Notes: a model not told the origin generated them from the letters alone. A stretch of DNA of 64,000 bases from Fallopia convolvulus (GCA_964016875.1 OZ024720.1:17224242-17288241), one strand, 5' to 3'; positions 46,258 through 59,580 are shown, counted from the first letter of the stretch. Program-made: numbers and translations.

Positions 46258-47706
46258 ATGGAGAATCAAGCTCTCCATGGTGAAGAGGAGTTGGCTCGAC
46301 TTAGGGCCGAAATGGCTAGATTGCAACTTGAGAAGGACAATCAAGAGGCGGTGGCAAGAAGAGAACGGGAGCAACGGATGAGGGCCGAGGCTCAACTCAA
46401 TGCTCTACCCCGGAATGCACGCCAATACATGCATCCGGAGTTGTGGGTACCCGAACCGGTTATTGTGCTTCCCGAGGTTGCCAAGAATTTTGAGATCAAG
46501 ACGCAATTCATCTCCCTCATCAAGCGTGATCAATTCGAGGGCCGTCCACATGAGTGTCCCATAGAGCACGTCAAACGCTTTGTGGACATGTGTGAGACGA
46601 TCTCTACCGACGAGGAGACGATGGAGTATGTGCTTCTAAAGGCGTTCAAGTGGTCACTTGGGGGAAACGCCACACATTGGCTCGAGAGCCAAGCCCCTAG
46701 GTCGATCACAACTTGGAAGGCACTCCATGATGCTTTCTTGATGAAGTTCTTCCCGCCCTCAAAGACAACCGAGCTAAGAAGGAAAATTCCAAGCTTTCAA
46801 CAAGGTCCGAATGAGCCTCTCTTCGAAGCATGGGACCGTTTCAAGGAGATGTTGCGCCAATGTCCTACTCATGGCCAACAACCATATGTGCTCCAAGACA
46901 TCTTTTTCCAAGGCATCAATCCGGCAACGAAGGACAAGCTCAATCTCCACACCGATTGTGGGTTCATAGACTTGACACCGGATCAAGATTGGGAGCTACT
47001 TGACAAGCTATCCGATTATGAGGCCATGTATGGGGTGAGTCAAGCTATAAAAGAGGTCAAAGTTCAAGGTGAAGGTGCAAGGAAGTTATATGATCCAAGG
47101 GGAGAAGACATTGACAAGAATGTGAAGCTCCAATTCCTTGAAGGTGAAGTGAGCAAGCTTAAGAGGCAAGTCCACTACTACAAGCAAAATGCTAGAGCTT
47201 GTGAGGGGTGTGGATCCTTTGCACATGATACACAAGTTTGTCCGAATGAGAGCGAAGTGCACTTGGCCGAGCAAATTGAGGAGGCAAACTATGTTCGAGG
47301 AAATTTCGGTGGAAGAGGCAACTTCAACAATGGTGGTAATGGCCGGTGGAACAATGGTCAAGCTCAAGGCTACAACAACAACTTCAACAAAAACGATCCA
47401 AGGGCGCCGCAACCACCACCATATAGGCCACCGGGATTCAATGAGCTACAATCATTGGCTCAAGAGATGAGGGATGGGTTCAAGGAGATGAGGACCCAAT
47501 TCAATGAGTTTGGTGCATGGAGGAGGCAAGTCGACAATCAATTTGCCCAAATTGCAACTCAAGCCCCGAGAGAGAATGGGACACTTCCGGTCCGACCCGA
47601 GGAGAACCCCCGAGCTCAAAACAATCAAAATGAAGTCCGGGCAATTGGATTGAGAAGTGGCCGAAACCTACCCGAGCCACACATGCCTAAGAAGAATGAA
47701 GAGAGC

Positions 47707-47910
47707 CGGACCGACTTACCCAGCAAGTCGGGTCCGAGGTTCCCTGAAGTCGATCCAACAGGAAGATCAACTCCTCTGCCCCGGACCGAGGTTGAGGGTA
47801 AGTCGGGCCCGATGTACCCAGATGTCGATCCGACTACTCTGCCTCAGCTCTGTCCCAGGATCGTGATACATGACATCGGGCCCGACGTGGTGCCTAAGTC
47901 GGTCCAACCA
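47707..47910 (+). repeat. CGGNCCG motif cluster inside the gag linker
   Basis: Motif starts at 47707, 47729, 47751, 47782, 47804, 47826, 47877, 47900 (spacings 22, 22, 31, 22, 22, 51, 23). It is read in different codon frames (as RTD, SGP, VDP), so the repeat is a DNA feature. Confidence 0.85.
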
Positions 47911-50481
47911 GGAAATGTTGCAAGTGAAGTGGGGAAGTCCAAGGAGGTTGATCCAAGCAAGATTCAAGGTGCAACAACTCTTCCATATCCCTCAAAGAAG
48001 CCGAAAGATGTTGTTGAGAACAAGTTCAAGAGGTTTCTCAAGCTTTTGCAAGGTTTGAACATCTCTATCCCGTTCACCTATGCATTGAGCGAGATGCCAT
48101 CCTATGCCAAGTTTTTAAAGGAGATTTTGAGCAAGAAGAGGTCCATAGTTGAAATGCAAGATGAGGTCAATGCCTTGGAGTTACCGCAGAAGCTAGGAGA
48201 TCCCGGTCGGTTTGCTATCACTATTGGTGTGGGGTCTCAAAACTTCCAAGCCTTGTGTGACCTTGGGGCAAGCACGAGCATCATTCCTTACACCATATGG
48301 AAATCCACATCCATGGGTCTCATAGCTCCGGTCAACATGAGGTTAACGATAGCGGATGGGTCGTCCATCGAGCCAATTGGTATCGTCGAGGATTACCCTG
48401 TTTGCATTGAAGGCCACTATGTCCCAATCGACTTTGTTGTGGTGGACATGATAGAAGTTCCGGGTGAACCGATTATACTAGGGAGACCTTTCCTTGCTAC
48501 GGTTGGGGCAATCATTGATGTAAAAAAGGGCCACTTGTCTCTTGACATTGGAGGAAGAGAGATTGAGTTTTTCTTTAGGCAAACTTCAAAAGGGGTCGTA
48601 CATAAGGAAGCTAAGGTGATCCAGGTTCTTTTTGGATTGCAATGGGAATCCGTTTCTAAGAAGCCAAGGCCAAGGGAGCTTAGGTTGAAAGCCACCCCAC
48701 CACCTAGAGAAATTGAGATAGAGCGCCAAGGTCTAGCCCTCAATATGATTGAGCATGAGCAATTGGAGGAAGGGATGTCTTATTTGGAGGTGTTCAAGGC
48801 CGAGAAGGAAGAAGTTCAAGCACCACCGGAACCATCTCAACAACTCAAGGAGCTTCCAAAAGATTTGAGGTACGCATTTCTTGGTCCCAACTCTTCTTTG
48901 CCCGTAATCATAAATGCCAACTTGAATGATGAGGAGGAGTCTAAGTTGTTAGAGGTTCTAAGAAAACATAGAGGAGCTTTAGGGTATTCACTAGAGGAAC
49001 TAAAGGGAATCTCTCCCTCAATTTGCATGCATAGGATTTATATGGAAGATAATCATAAACCCACTATTGAACCACAAACAAAATTAAATCCTAACATGAA
49101 AGAAGTGGTAAAGAGTGAAATACTTAGGATGTTGGATGCGGGAATCATCTTCCCAATTTCCGATAGCAAGTATGTGAGTCCCGTGCATGTAGTTCCTAAG
49201 AAAGGAGGTCTCACCATTGTGCAAAATGAAAAGGGAGAAATGATACCTACGAGAACCACAACAAAATGGCGTATGTGTATTGATTACCGTAAGCTTAATA
49301 GTGGCACTCGCAAAGACCATTTCCCTCTTCCCTTCATAGACCAAGTCCTAGAAAGATGAGCACAACATGAATATTTTTGCTACCTTGACGGGTATAGCAG
49401 GTTTTGGCAAATCCCTATTCATCCCGATGATCAGGAGAAGACGACATTCACATGTCCTTATGGGACTTTTGCCTATAGACGCATGCCTTTTGGTTTATGT
49501 AATGCGCCGGCAACATTTCAAAGATGCATGATGTCCATCTTCTCCGATATGGTTGAGGATATAGTAGAAGTGTTTATGGATGATTTCTCCGTCTATGGTT
49601 CCTCATTTGATGTTTGCTTAGCTAACTTAGACAAGGTTTTGACTAGATGTGAGGAGACTAGCTTGGTGCTTAATTGGGAAAAATGCCACTTCATGGTGAA
49701 AGAGGGCATAGTACTAGGACACCTCGTTTCTAGTAGGGGGATAGAAGTAGATAAAGCTAAAGTTGAAATAATATAAAAACTACCTCCTCCCTCTTGTGTT
49801 CGTGATGTTAGGAGTTTCTTAGGTCATGCGGGATTTTATAGACGGTTCTTCAAGGATTTTTCTAAGATTGCAAAACCATTGTCTAACCTCTTGATGAAGG
49901 ATGTGCCCTTTGAATTTTCCGAGGATTGCATGAGTTTTTTTTGTAGGTTGAGAGATGCCTTAATTTCGGCTCCAATAATGACGGCACCCGATTGGAATCT
50001 TCCATTCGAGGTAATGTGTGATGCTAGTGATTTCGCCGTAGGGGCCGTCCTTGGGCAAAGGAAGGATGGAAAGTTGCATGCCATCCACTACGCAAGCAAA
50101 ACTTTGGATGAAACTCAGTGCAATTACACAACGACGGAGAAAGAATTTCTTGCGGTAGTGTTTGCATTTGAGAAATTCCGTTCATATCTTGTGGGATCAA
50201 AGGTGGTAGTCTTCACGGACCACGTGGCAATCAAATACCTCATGAAGAAGAAAGATGCAAAGCCGAGGCTTCTAAGGTGGATGCTCCTTCTCCAAGAGTT
50301 TGACCATGAGATCAAGGACAAAACCGGTGCGGAAAATGTGGTAGCTGATCATCTATCCCGTTTTCCCATTGAGTACATGTTGGAGATGGAGGATGGTTTG
50401 ACTATAGATGATTCAAGGGCAGATGAAGTTCTCATGAGTGGAAAGGAGGAAAGGAAAGGTGGATCGACGAACCAAGTATAT

Positions 50482-50638
50482 CGGGCCCTAGGTCTAGAAC
50501 ATCGGACCAAAGGCAGAGCAGGTACCAGTGAGTCGGGACCGAGGTCTTCAAAGTCGGGCCCGAGTTACATGTGTGTCTGCGAAGCTAGACCGACGTCCAA
50601 CCATGTCGGGCTCGGTACACTTCAATGTCGGTCCGCGA
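50482..50638 (+). repeat. CGGNCCG motif cluster in the RNase H-integrase linker
   Basis: Motif starts at 50482, 50503, 50534, 50555, 50587, 50607, 50629 (spacings 21, 31, 21, 32, 20, 22). Confidence 0.8.
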
Positions 50639-51494
50639 AAGAAAATAAGTTTCCTAACTCGATTTCCATTCCTTCTCGTTCTTAATTGATTAATTCTTTC
50701 TCTCCCACTTGCCTTCTTTCTATTAGTGCCGTAAGACGAGGGGTTTCCCCTTGGTTTGCGGATTTTGCTAACTTTGCCGTAGGGGGAGCGATCCCACCAA
50801 ATTTGTCTTATCAAGCTAGGAAGAAATTCTTACATGATGCTACAATATTTTTGGGATGATCCATATCTCTACAAGGAAGGGAGTGATCAAATCTTTAGAC
50901 GATGTGTGCCAAATGAAGAGGTTGAGAGCATAATTCACCATTGCCATTCCTTGCCTACGGGGGGTCACGCTAAGTGTTCCAAAACCACTTCAAAAATTCT
51001 TCAATGTGGTTATTATTGGCCAACCATGTTCAAGGATGTGCATGATTATGTGAGGAAGTGTGAGGAGTGCCAAAGAGAGGGGAACATATCAAGGAGGAAT
51101 GAGACTCCTCAAACTGGCATTCTAGAAGTTGAGTTATTTGATGTATGGGGTATCGATTTCATGGGACCAGTTCCCACACCGGGGCCTTACAAGTACATCT
51201 TGGTAGCCGTGGACTATGTCTCAAAATGGGTGGAGGCCATACCAACAAGAACCAATGATGCTAGGGTGGTGATGAAGTTCTTGAAAAGCAACATTTTTGC
51301 AAGGTTTGGTGTGCCTAGGGTTCTCATAAGTGATGGCGGACCTCATTTCATTGAGAGGTGCTTCGAGAATGTGTTGATCAAGTATGGGGTGTCTCATCGA
51401 GTTGCTACTCCTTATCATCCTCAAACAAGCGGGCAAGTCGAGGTGTCAAACCGTCAAATCAAGGCTATCTTGGAGAAGACCGTATCTCGATCAA

Positions 51495-51627
51495 GGATGA
51501 CGATTGAGCCTTTGTTAGGCTCAAAAACCTAACCGTCACATAAGGGTCGATCATATATTTGATATGTCCATATATATGGACATATCAAATATATGATCAT
51601 ATGATCCATGATCCATGTCATTCATAT
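51495..51627. repeat. Hairpin-rich junction with a 50-bp perfect palindrome
   Basis: Stem 51504-51511 pairs with 51517-51524 (TTGAGCCT / AGGCTCAA). 51549-51598 is a perfect 50-bp palindrome centred on ATATATAT. A short CATATGATCCATGATCC tract follows. None of it matches elements A or B. Confidence 0.9.
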
Positions 51628-52986
51628 GGTTGTAATGGGGCTTTTGGTATTTCTCAAGGTGGGAATTATTTGGTCTTATGGTGCTTACAATGGGGATTGA
51701 ACAACCTAAACTCTCACCAACTTCACCAAAATTCCACAATCAATTTCACACTCATCCAAAAGACTTAACATTTTTCCTTTCAACCCAAAATTTCACTTAA
51801 CATTCCACTTCATCTTTGCTCTTAGGCTTTTTGTTGGATTTTCCACACTTTCTACACTGGACCGACTTTCTTATCACATCGGGCCCGATGTGGTGTGTAA
51901 CTCGGTCAGACCCTTTTTCTTCACTTAAGCTCTTTACCTTCATTCCACTTTACATTTCCAACATTTTCTTTCTTTCTTTCTTTCTTTCTTTTTCATTTTC
52001 TTTTTGCACAACAAAGATGCACTACCCACATGATTCATAACACCATTCTTTGCCCTTAAACCAAAGAGAATCTTAACTCTTCAAATACAATCCAAACCTC
52101 TCTTCTAAAGTCCAATCCCATAAGGGTCAAGTCATATAAGGCTAGAAATAATATTTTTGAGGAGTTTCAAACAAAGGCCTAGGCTAAAACGGGGCTACAA
52201 ACAAAGGATTCACTTCATGGTAGGATATGGAACATTTATGTGACTAAAAGAACAAAGTTCAAAATCAATGTGACAATGCTAGGACAAATCTCATGACGGT
52301 CTTGGAAAATAGATAAACACCGCAATAGCAAGTTTTACTAAGCATGCATGAGCTAATCACACAAGAAACATGAGGGATATGCAAATATGAACAAGCATCC
52401 CTAAAATGGCCAAAAATCAATCTCACAAGGGTCACTCATACTTAGTTGCATAAGAACTCATCCTAGAACTCACATGTTCAATAAAACAAGCAAGATATCA
52501 TGATCACATCAAAAGCAACATCTTTTTAGAGGCTAAACCATCCAAAAATATGCAAAAGAATTTACATGCTCACATCATCATAAGCATTCGTTTGGACATC
52601 TAAGATGGGAATTTCTAGTCCAAAAACTACAAAACACAAAATCTTTTTGTTGTTTTCAACACAATTTTTCAAATTTTTATGGATTTTTGCAAAAATTTCT
52701 CTATACAAAACCAAAAACAAAGACCATCCATTCAAAACCAAATCAATCATCCATGTCATTCATCAAACCACAAACCAAGAAACAAACATTCCAAACACAA
52801 ACTAGAAACCGAAAACCAAATATCCTCAAAATAACAAACACACACAAGCAAGTGAAATCATGAGCACACTTACCCCCACCCCATACTTAAAATTTTGATG
52901 TCCCCATCAAACAAGGAAACCAAAACTTAAAAGCAAGAGAGAAGAGTGCAAAGAGCTGACAATTTCTTTATTCTTCAATGGCATGT

Positions 52987-54777
52987 CTAGAATAACTCGA
53001 AGGGGTTGTCACGCCTATATCCTCTTTGGAGTCTCGCTTGCCGCTCCCTCTCGTACACTTGCTCTTGGTAGAAGTCTTGTGGTGGTGGTTGGAGTTGAGG
53101 ATCCGGGCGCGTCCATTGGTCCTCACGGGAAGGGAAGTTCCCGCTCATCCATGTGTTGAAGCTATCTTGGACCCACCACCTTTGGTCCTCCACCTCTCTA
53201 AGCTCATCCACCTCTCGCCTAGTGTAGCCGAGGGTTCGGTTCATCTCTTCTTGGCTAGCTTGGAAAGCACCTTGTTGTTGAAGCAATTGTTGTTGTTGTT
53301 GGTACATGTATTGTTGTTGAAGATTCACTTGATGGACCTCTTGAAGAACATTCTCTTGTTGAAGTTGAAGATGGGCCATTTGGTTGGCCAAGAAGGACAT
53401 GTCCACCTTTTGTTGTCGCTCGGGAAACACCATTCCCGGACCATACCATTGGGCGTAGCCTTCATAACCGCCACCTTGAGCTTGTTCTTGCCTTGCACCA
53501 CTCCCCTCTCCATGCTCATAGTGCCTCGGGACCTCATCACCATAGAAGGCACCGGACCGACGTTGATGGAAGTCGGGCCCGATGTCACGTGTACCTCGGT
53601 CCGTCAATGTTGGAGCTTGGTGCGTGGCTCGGAGGTTGGCCATCAAGCCTTGGAAGCGCTCATCTTCTTCATTTTGCTCTTGATCGATGTCCATGTCTTC
53701 CCCATGAGGTGCAAACACAAAGTTATTTTGGTCGAAATCCGGTGAAGATGGAGGGGAGGTAAACCAAATGTGTTGAGGTTGTTGTCGCCGCCCCTCTCTT
53801 GCACCTTCGGGGTCACCAATGGAGTGTGGCTTGCCGGCCCACACTTGGTACCAATTGTGATACCGAGAAAGATCATAGAGGTTGGGCACCAACCGGATGG
53901 ACACACCATCATAGCTCGAGTGAGGGGCCAAAGAAGTCATGTAAAGCTTCTCCTTGACGATGTTGGCCTTCTTGAAATACTTCATGTTCATATACTCAAC
54001 ACCATTTGGAGCCGGTGAATACTTGTTAAGGTCGACTCCTAGACGCACGGCTAGCCTTGCTATCATCCCGCCGAAGTAGATCCAAGAGGAGCTTTGGAAG
54101 TCTCGCACCATCTTGACCCACTCCCATGCAAGGTTCATGGGCTTCTCGGTGTGGAAGAGCATCTCATGTAGCAACATAATCTCTTCCTTCATCGGCTTGT
54201 TGAACTCATGACGAGCATAGATTGCACATCCCAAAACTCGCACCATGACCCGAAAAAGAGGGCTAGCAATCTCGGTTGTGGTGGCGCCCTTTCTCATCTC
54301 GCTCTTCCCGGCCACATGCCGCCACACTTGGTTCACCTTCTTGTTGTCGACGTCGGTCTCTTCTTTTGGACATGGAAACCCGAAGTAGGTAGCCAAGTCC
54401 CTAAGAGAGAGATTGTGGTCCTCATTGCCCAATTAGAAGGTGATCGCCCCTTCCTCATCCTCCATATTATCATAAGTGCATTCAAAAGTGGCCATGAATT
54501 CCGAGGTGAGGGCGGGATAGTGGGTGTTGTCCCACCTTAGCATCCCATTGAGACCGATGTGGGAGTAGCACCTTGGAAGAGCTTGATCCATGTCAATCTT
54601 CCTCACGGTTTCCCAATCAAGCCACCTTGTGTGATGCTTAAGCGCCATATACCTTGCATAACTCTCAACTTGCGCATCATCCTCCAAGTAAACATCATCC
54701 AACTTTGGCTCTTGTCTTGACTTCTTGGACTTCTTCTTCGGCCTTTCCGCATGAGATGATGAAGCTCTAGTCTCCAT
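52987..54777 (-). pseudogene. ORF-1-like gene, left arm, one nonsense codon
   Basis: Same protein as at 35502-37287, start ATG 54777. A single CAA-to-TAA change at 54433-54435 splits it just before LGNEDHNLSL. Downstream it is open to the end, and a changed stop adds two residues. The frameshift seen in element A is absent here. Confidence 0.82.
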
Positions 54778-56084
54778 GGTACCTACACACATCCAACCAA
54801 ACAAAAGGGTCCAAGATAAACTCCATACAACTCAACAAAAGCACTCATCAACACACATCAACACATCAACACAAGGGGAACCCCATACTTAGTCTCTAAA
54901 CACACATGCATCACCATCCAACATGAATCATCATGGATATCTTCTAACAATGGCTAAGAAAATGATCATACTACATCATGATTAAGCTATAGCCAACACT
55001 GAAACACATGAATCCACATGATATCACAAAAAGAGAGCAAAAGCAACATGGATCGACTTCCAACCTATGTCGGGCCCGACACATCCTCAACCTCGGTCCG
55101 ACTTGATGGACCGACTTCCACAACTCGGGCCCGACTTACCTGGGCACGCCGATCTTGACCTAGTTCATGCTTCGACTCTAACCTCAAATCAACCCAAATC
55201 ACTCTATCATGCACTTAAATTTCAAATTCAACCATCAAACATCCCTAATCGAAGTTCTAAATGGATCCAAGCATGCATAAACAACTTTGAAGCTCAATTT
55301 CACAAATCATGCAAATCCACCATTGATGCTCAAGCTCAAACTCTCAATCAAACATGGCATTACTCAATCTATGCAATGAAAGCACAAAATCTCCAAGGAA
55401 ATAGGTAGAGATCGAGTAACACATACCGGATTTGAAGAGTATTGAACTTTTAAACAAACAATCTACTTAGAACTCAAACTTTCTCAACCTAGATCGAGAT
55501 GGGGGATGAAGAACGAGATTGAACTCGAAATTTCTCTTTGGAATCGGGCTAGGGAGGCCTTTTTGTGATTGGATCGAGATGAAGAAAGGGAGAGATGTGT
55601 GGATCCAGTATGGTGAGAGGGAGGCCGATTTTGAGAGTGTGAGGGAGATGGGTTGTATTTTGGGAATGGTGGCTAATATGAAGATGGTAGGTAGAAGGGG
55701 ATGGAATTTTAATGGGGGAAAGGGACAAATTAGGTCAAGGGCAAAAATGGCATTCCACCCAGTCCGATCGGGTCGGACCGACGTCATGGACCGACGTACC
55801 TGTGTTCGATGTGGGGTGTTCGGGTCACCAATTTTACTCCATCCTCTTGCAACTTCTTTCCCCATATTTCCATTTATTATTTTTTTTTCACCTCAAATCC
55901 TACACAACCGTGAGGAATACACAACACCAAAGATCCACAAAACACTAGATAGAGATTGGTTAGAGAAAAGCTAGGCTAAACTAAGAAAAATCAAACTAAA
56001 ATTACGAAAAAAAAGCTACTAGCTCGGGTTGCCTCCCGAGAAGCGCTCGTTTAGAGTCACTAGCTTGACTTCCTAACCTCAATC

Positions 56085-57658
56085 TCATGGCGGGTGAAAC
56101 ACGGTGAATTGCTCGCCATTGTTGTGCCCATTCCCATTGCCCTCATACCCATAAAACCACCAACGATGGTCTATATAGGCATGGCTCTCCGATCTCGGGC
56201 CTCTCTCATCATACTCCTCCAACGAATGAGATTTCTCCTCCTTACTTGCTCCATCATGTTCCTCTTTTCCTACACCAAAGTTATCCAAAGAATTCCTAGG
56301 AGATTCTACCAATTCATCTTTCAAGTCACTAAGGCAAATGTAGGAGTCTCCTAAGTCATCTTTCAAATCACTTAAACAAATGTAGGAATCAAAAGTTTGG
56401 AAAGAATTGTGGTCATCACCAACATCAAAAGGATATAAGTAAGGATACTCTTCATTTCTCTTTGGGCTAGCATTGATCCTTGACTCATCTTGTTCCTCAA
56501 CTTGCTCCAACAACTCCCTTGCTTGTATTTGTTTATTGAACCCTTCATCACTTCTCAACACAATGACCTCTCTAACAACTTCCACTTCTTCTCTTTTTAT
56601 CTTGGCACTCTCTTCAAGTTTGAGGATAGCCAAGGCGTCCGGCTCATTCAAAGCCTTGTTGAAGTTAAAATCAACCTTTTCTTCACCAATCTCAAAGGAA
56701 ACTTTGCCATTTTTGACATCAAACCTTGACCCCGCCGTAGCTAAGAATGGTCTTCCTAAGATTATTGGGACCAAGGGGTCCTCGTGCATGTCCAAGATCA
56801 CGAAATCATCGGGAACAAAGTACTTTCCAACTCGCACCGGCACGTCATCCAATATTCCCTTAGCCTTGATGATGGAGCCGTCGGCCATAGTTAGGGACAT
56901 ATCGGCCGGCTCAATTTCACCTAAATTTGCCCTTCTCCAAATACTAGCGGGCATCACCGAAACACTTGCCCCAAGGTCACATAAGGCTTGGAAGTTTTGA
57001 GACCCCACTCCAATAGTGATAGCAAACCGACCGGGATCTCCTAGCTTTTGCGGTAACTCCAAGGTCTTGACCTCATCTTGCATTTCTACTATGGACCTCT
57101 TCTTGCTCAAAATCTCCTTTAAAAACTTGGCATAGGATGGCATCTCGCTCAATGCATCGGTGAACGGGATAGAGATGTTCAAACCTTGCAAAAGGTTGAG
57201 AAACCTCTTGAACTTGTTCTCAACAACATCTTTCGGCTTCTTCGAGGGATATGGAAGAGTTGTTGCACCTTGAATCTTGCTTGGATCAACCTCCTTGGAC
57301 TTCCCCACTTCACTTGCAACATTTCCTGGTTGGACCGACTTAGGCACCACGTCGGGCCCGATGTCGTGTCTAACGGTCCTGGGGCAAAGCTGAGGCAGAG
57401 TAGTTGGATCGACATCTGGGTACGTCGGGCCCGACTTACTCTCAACCTCGGTCCGGGGCAGAGGAGTTGATCTTCATGTTGGATCGACTTCAGGGAACCT
57501 CGGACCCGACTTGTTGGGTAAGTCGGTCCGGCTCTCTTCATTCTTCTTAGGCATGTGTGGCTCGGGTAGGTTTCGGCCACTTCTCAATCCAATTGCCCGG
57601 ACTTCATTTTGATTGTTTTGAGCTCGGGGGTTCTCCTCGGGTCGGCCCGGAAGTCTCC
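56085..57658 (-). pseudogene. gag-PR C-terminal half, left arm
   Basis: Matches the element A protein from the region after the knuckle to FTVFHPP. Nonsense TGA at 57474-57476. It is truncated at the inversion centre, so the gag domain and start are absent. Confidence 0.85.
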
Positions 57659-57669
57659 GAGAGAGAATG
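57659..57669. other. Centre (11-nt loop) of the inverted duplication
   Basis: GAGAGAGAATG lies between AAGTCTCC (57651-57658) and GGAGACTT (57670-57677). The loop belongs to the normal gag sequence of the right arm. Confidence 0.88.
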
Positions 57670-59243
57670 GGAGACTTCCGGGCTGACCCGAGGAGAACCC
57701 CCGAGCTCAAAACAATCAAAATATAGTCCGGGCAATTGGATTGAGGAGTGGCCGAAACCTACCCGAGCCACACATGCCTAAGAAGAATGAAGAGAGCCGG
57801 ACCGAGTTACCCAACAAGTCGGGTCCGAGGTTCCCTGAAGTCGATCCAGCAGGAAGATCAACTCCTCTGCCCCGGAACGAGGTTGAGAGTGAATCGGGCC
57901 CGACGTACCCTGATGTCGATCCGACTACTCTGCCTCAGCTCTGCCCCAGGACCGTGATACACGACATCGGGCCCGACGTGGTGCCTAAGTCGGTCCAACC
58001 AGGAAATGTTGCAAGTGAAGTGGGGAAGTCCAAGGAGGTTGATCCAAGCAAGATTCAAGGTGCAACAACTCTTCCATATCCCTCAAAGAAGCCGAAAGAT
58101 GTTGTTGAGAACAAATTCAAGAGGTTTCTCAAGCTTTTGCAAGGTTTGAACATCTCTATCCCGTTCACCGATGCATTGAGCGAGATGCCATCCTATGCCA
58201 AGTTTTTAAAGGAGATTTTGAGCAAGAAGAGGTCGATTGTAGAAATGCAAGATGAGGTCAAGACCTTGGAGTTACCGCAAAAGCTAGGAGATCCCGGTCG
58301 GTTTGCTATCACTATTGGAGTGGGGTCTCAAAACTTCCAAGCCTTATGTGACCTTGGGGCAAGTGTTTCGGTGATGCCCGCTAGTATTTGGAGAAGGGCA
58401 AATTTAGGTGAAATTGAGCCGGCCGATATGTCCCTAACTATGGCCGACGGCTCCATCATCAAGGCTAAGGGAATATTGGATGACGTGCCGGTACGAGTTG
58501 GAAAGTACTTTGTTCCCGATGATTTCGTGATCTTGGACATGCACGAGGACCCCTTGGTCCCAATAATCTTAGGAAGACCATTCTTAGCTACGGCGGGGGC
58601 AAGGTTTGATGTCAAAAACGGCAAAGTTTCCTTTGAGATTGGTGAAGAAAAGGTCGATTTTAACTTCAACAAGGCTTTGAATGAGCCGGACGCCTTGGTT
58701 ATCCTCAAACTTGAAGAGTGTGCCAAGAGAAAAAGAGAAGAAGTGGAAGTTGCTAGAGAGGTCATTGTGTTGAGAAGTGATGAAGGGTTCAAAGAACAAA
58801 TACAAGCAAGGGAGTTGTTGGAGCAAGTTGAGGAACAAGATGAGTCAAGGATCAATGCTAGCCCAAAGAGAAATGAAGAGTATCCTTACTTATATCCTTT
58901 TGATGTTGGTGATGACCACAATTCTTTCCAAACTTTTGATTCCTACATTTGTTTAAGTGATTTGAAAGATGACTTAGGAGACTCCTACATTTGCCTTAGT
59001 GACTTGAAAGATGAATTGGTAGAATCTCCTAGGAATTCTTTGGATAACTTTGGTGTAGGAAAAAAGGAACATGATGGAGCAAGTAAGGAGGAGAAATCTC
59101 ATTCGTTGGAGGAGTATGATGAGAGAGGCCCGAGATCGGAGAGCCATGCCTACATACACCATCGTTGGTGGTTTTATGGGTATGAAGGCAATGGGAATGG
59201 GCACAACAATGGCGAGCAATTCACCGTGTTTCACCCGCCATGA
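57670..59243 (+). pseudogene. gag-PR C-terminal half, right arm
   Basis: Open from about 57741 to the normal stop at 59243 (FTVFHPP), with the protease-like DLGASVSVMPASIW as in element A and the duplicated SYICLSDLKD. A CGA-to-TGA change lies close to the truncated start (about 57684). No gag domain or initiator. Confidence 0.85.
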
Positions 59244-59527
59244 GATTGAGGTTAGGAAGTCAAGCTAGTGACTCTAAACGAGCGCTTCTCGGGAGGCAAC
59301 CCGAGCTAGTAGCTTTCTTTTCGTAATTTTAGTTTGATTTTTCTTAGTTTAGCCTAGCTTTTCTCTAACCAATCTCTATCTAGTGTTTTGTGGATTTTTG
59401 GTGTTGTGTATTCTTCAAGGTTGTGTAGGATTTGAGGTGAAAAAAAAATGGAAATATGGAGAAAGAAGTTGCAAGAGGATGGAGTAAAATTGGTGACCCG
59501 AACACCCCACATCGAACCCAGGTAAGT

Positions 59528-59580
59528 CGGGCCCGACACAGGGACGTCGGTCCACGACGTCGGTCCGACCCGGTCGGACT
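59528..59580 (+). repeat. CGGNCCG motif cluster
   Basis: Motif starts at 59528, 59548, 59561, 59571 (spacings 20, 13, 10). Confidence 0.7.

Larger units (their letters stand above)
44754..51494 (+). mobile_element. Athila-like element B, 5' part: LTR, gag-pol to mid-integrase
   Basis: Inserted in the Tat gag; five bases GTCGC (44749-44753) precede the LTR and would be the target duplication. LTR 44754-46161 and gag are close to element A. Unlike A it carries RT, RNase H and integrase. It ends abruptly in integrase at about 51494 and continues into a hairpin-rich junction and a giant inverted duplication. Whether everything to the window end is one rearranged element cannot be decided, because the right LTR is outside. 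Confidence 0.85.
46258..51494 (+). pseudogene. gag-pol: Element B gag-protease-RT-RNase H-integrase, three nonsense codons and one frameshift
   Basis: The frame opens at ATG 46258 with gag domain, knuckle CEGCGSFAHDTQVC and protease (CDLGASTSIIPYTIW near residue 669, IILGRPFLAT). It then enters RT (CIDYRKLN). TGA at 49357 and TAA at 49774 interrupt RT, whose catalytic box VFMDD is intact. RNase H (VMCDASDFAVGAVLG) is followed by a motif-rich linker and TAA at 50683. A 2-nt loss near 50842 shifts the frame. Integrase retains its finger (HHCHSLP...CEECQRE) and D-D-E residues (IDFMGP, SDGGPHF, GQVEVS) but stops making sense at about 51494. The gag half is nearly identical to element A up to CDLGAS. 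This copy cannot make a functional polyprotein. Confidence 0.92.
51628..57658 (-). mobile_element. Left arm of a 6-kb inverted duplication (element-A-type internal region, minus orientation)
   Basis: Collinear with element A from about 34146 to 40190: 3' spacer, ORF-1-like gene, spacer, and the C-terminal half of gag-PR. It is the reverse complement of 57670-63722. It shares variants with the right arm that element A lacks (for example TTCGATGTGGGGTGTTCGGG), so the two arms are closer to each other than to A. Confidence 0.92.
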
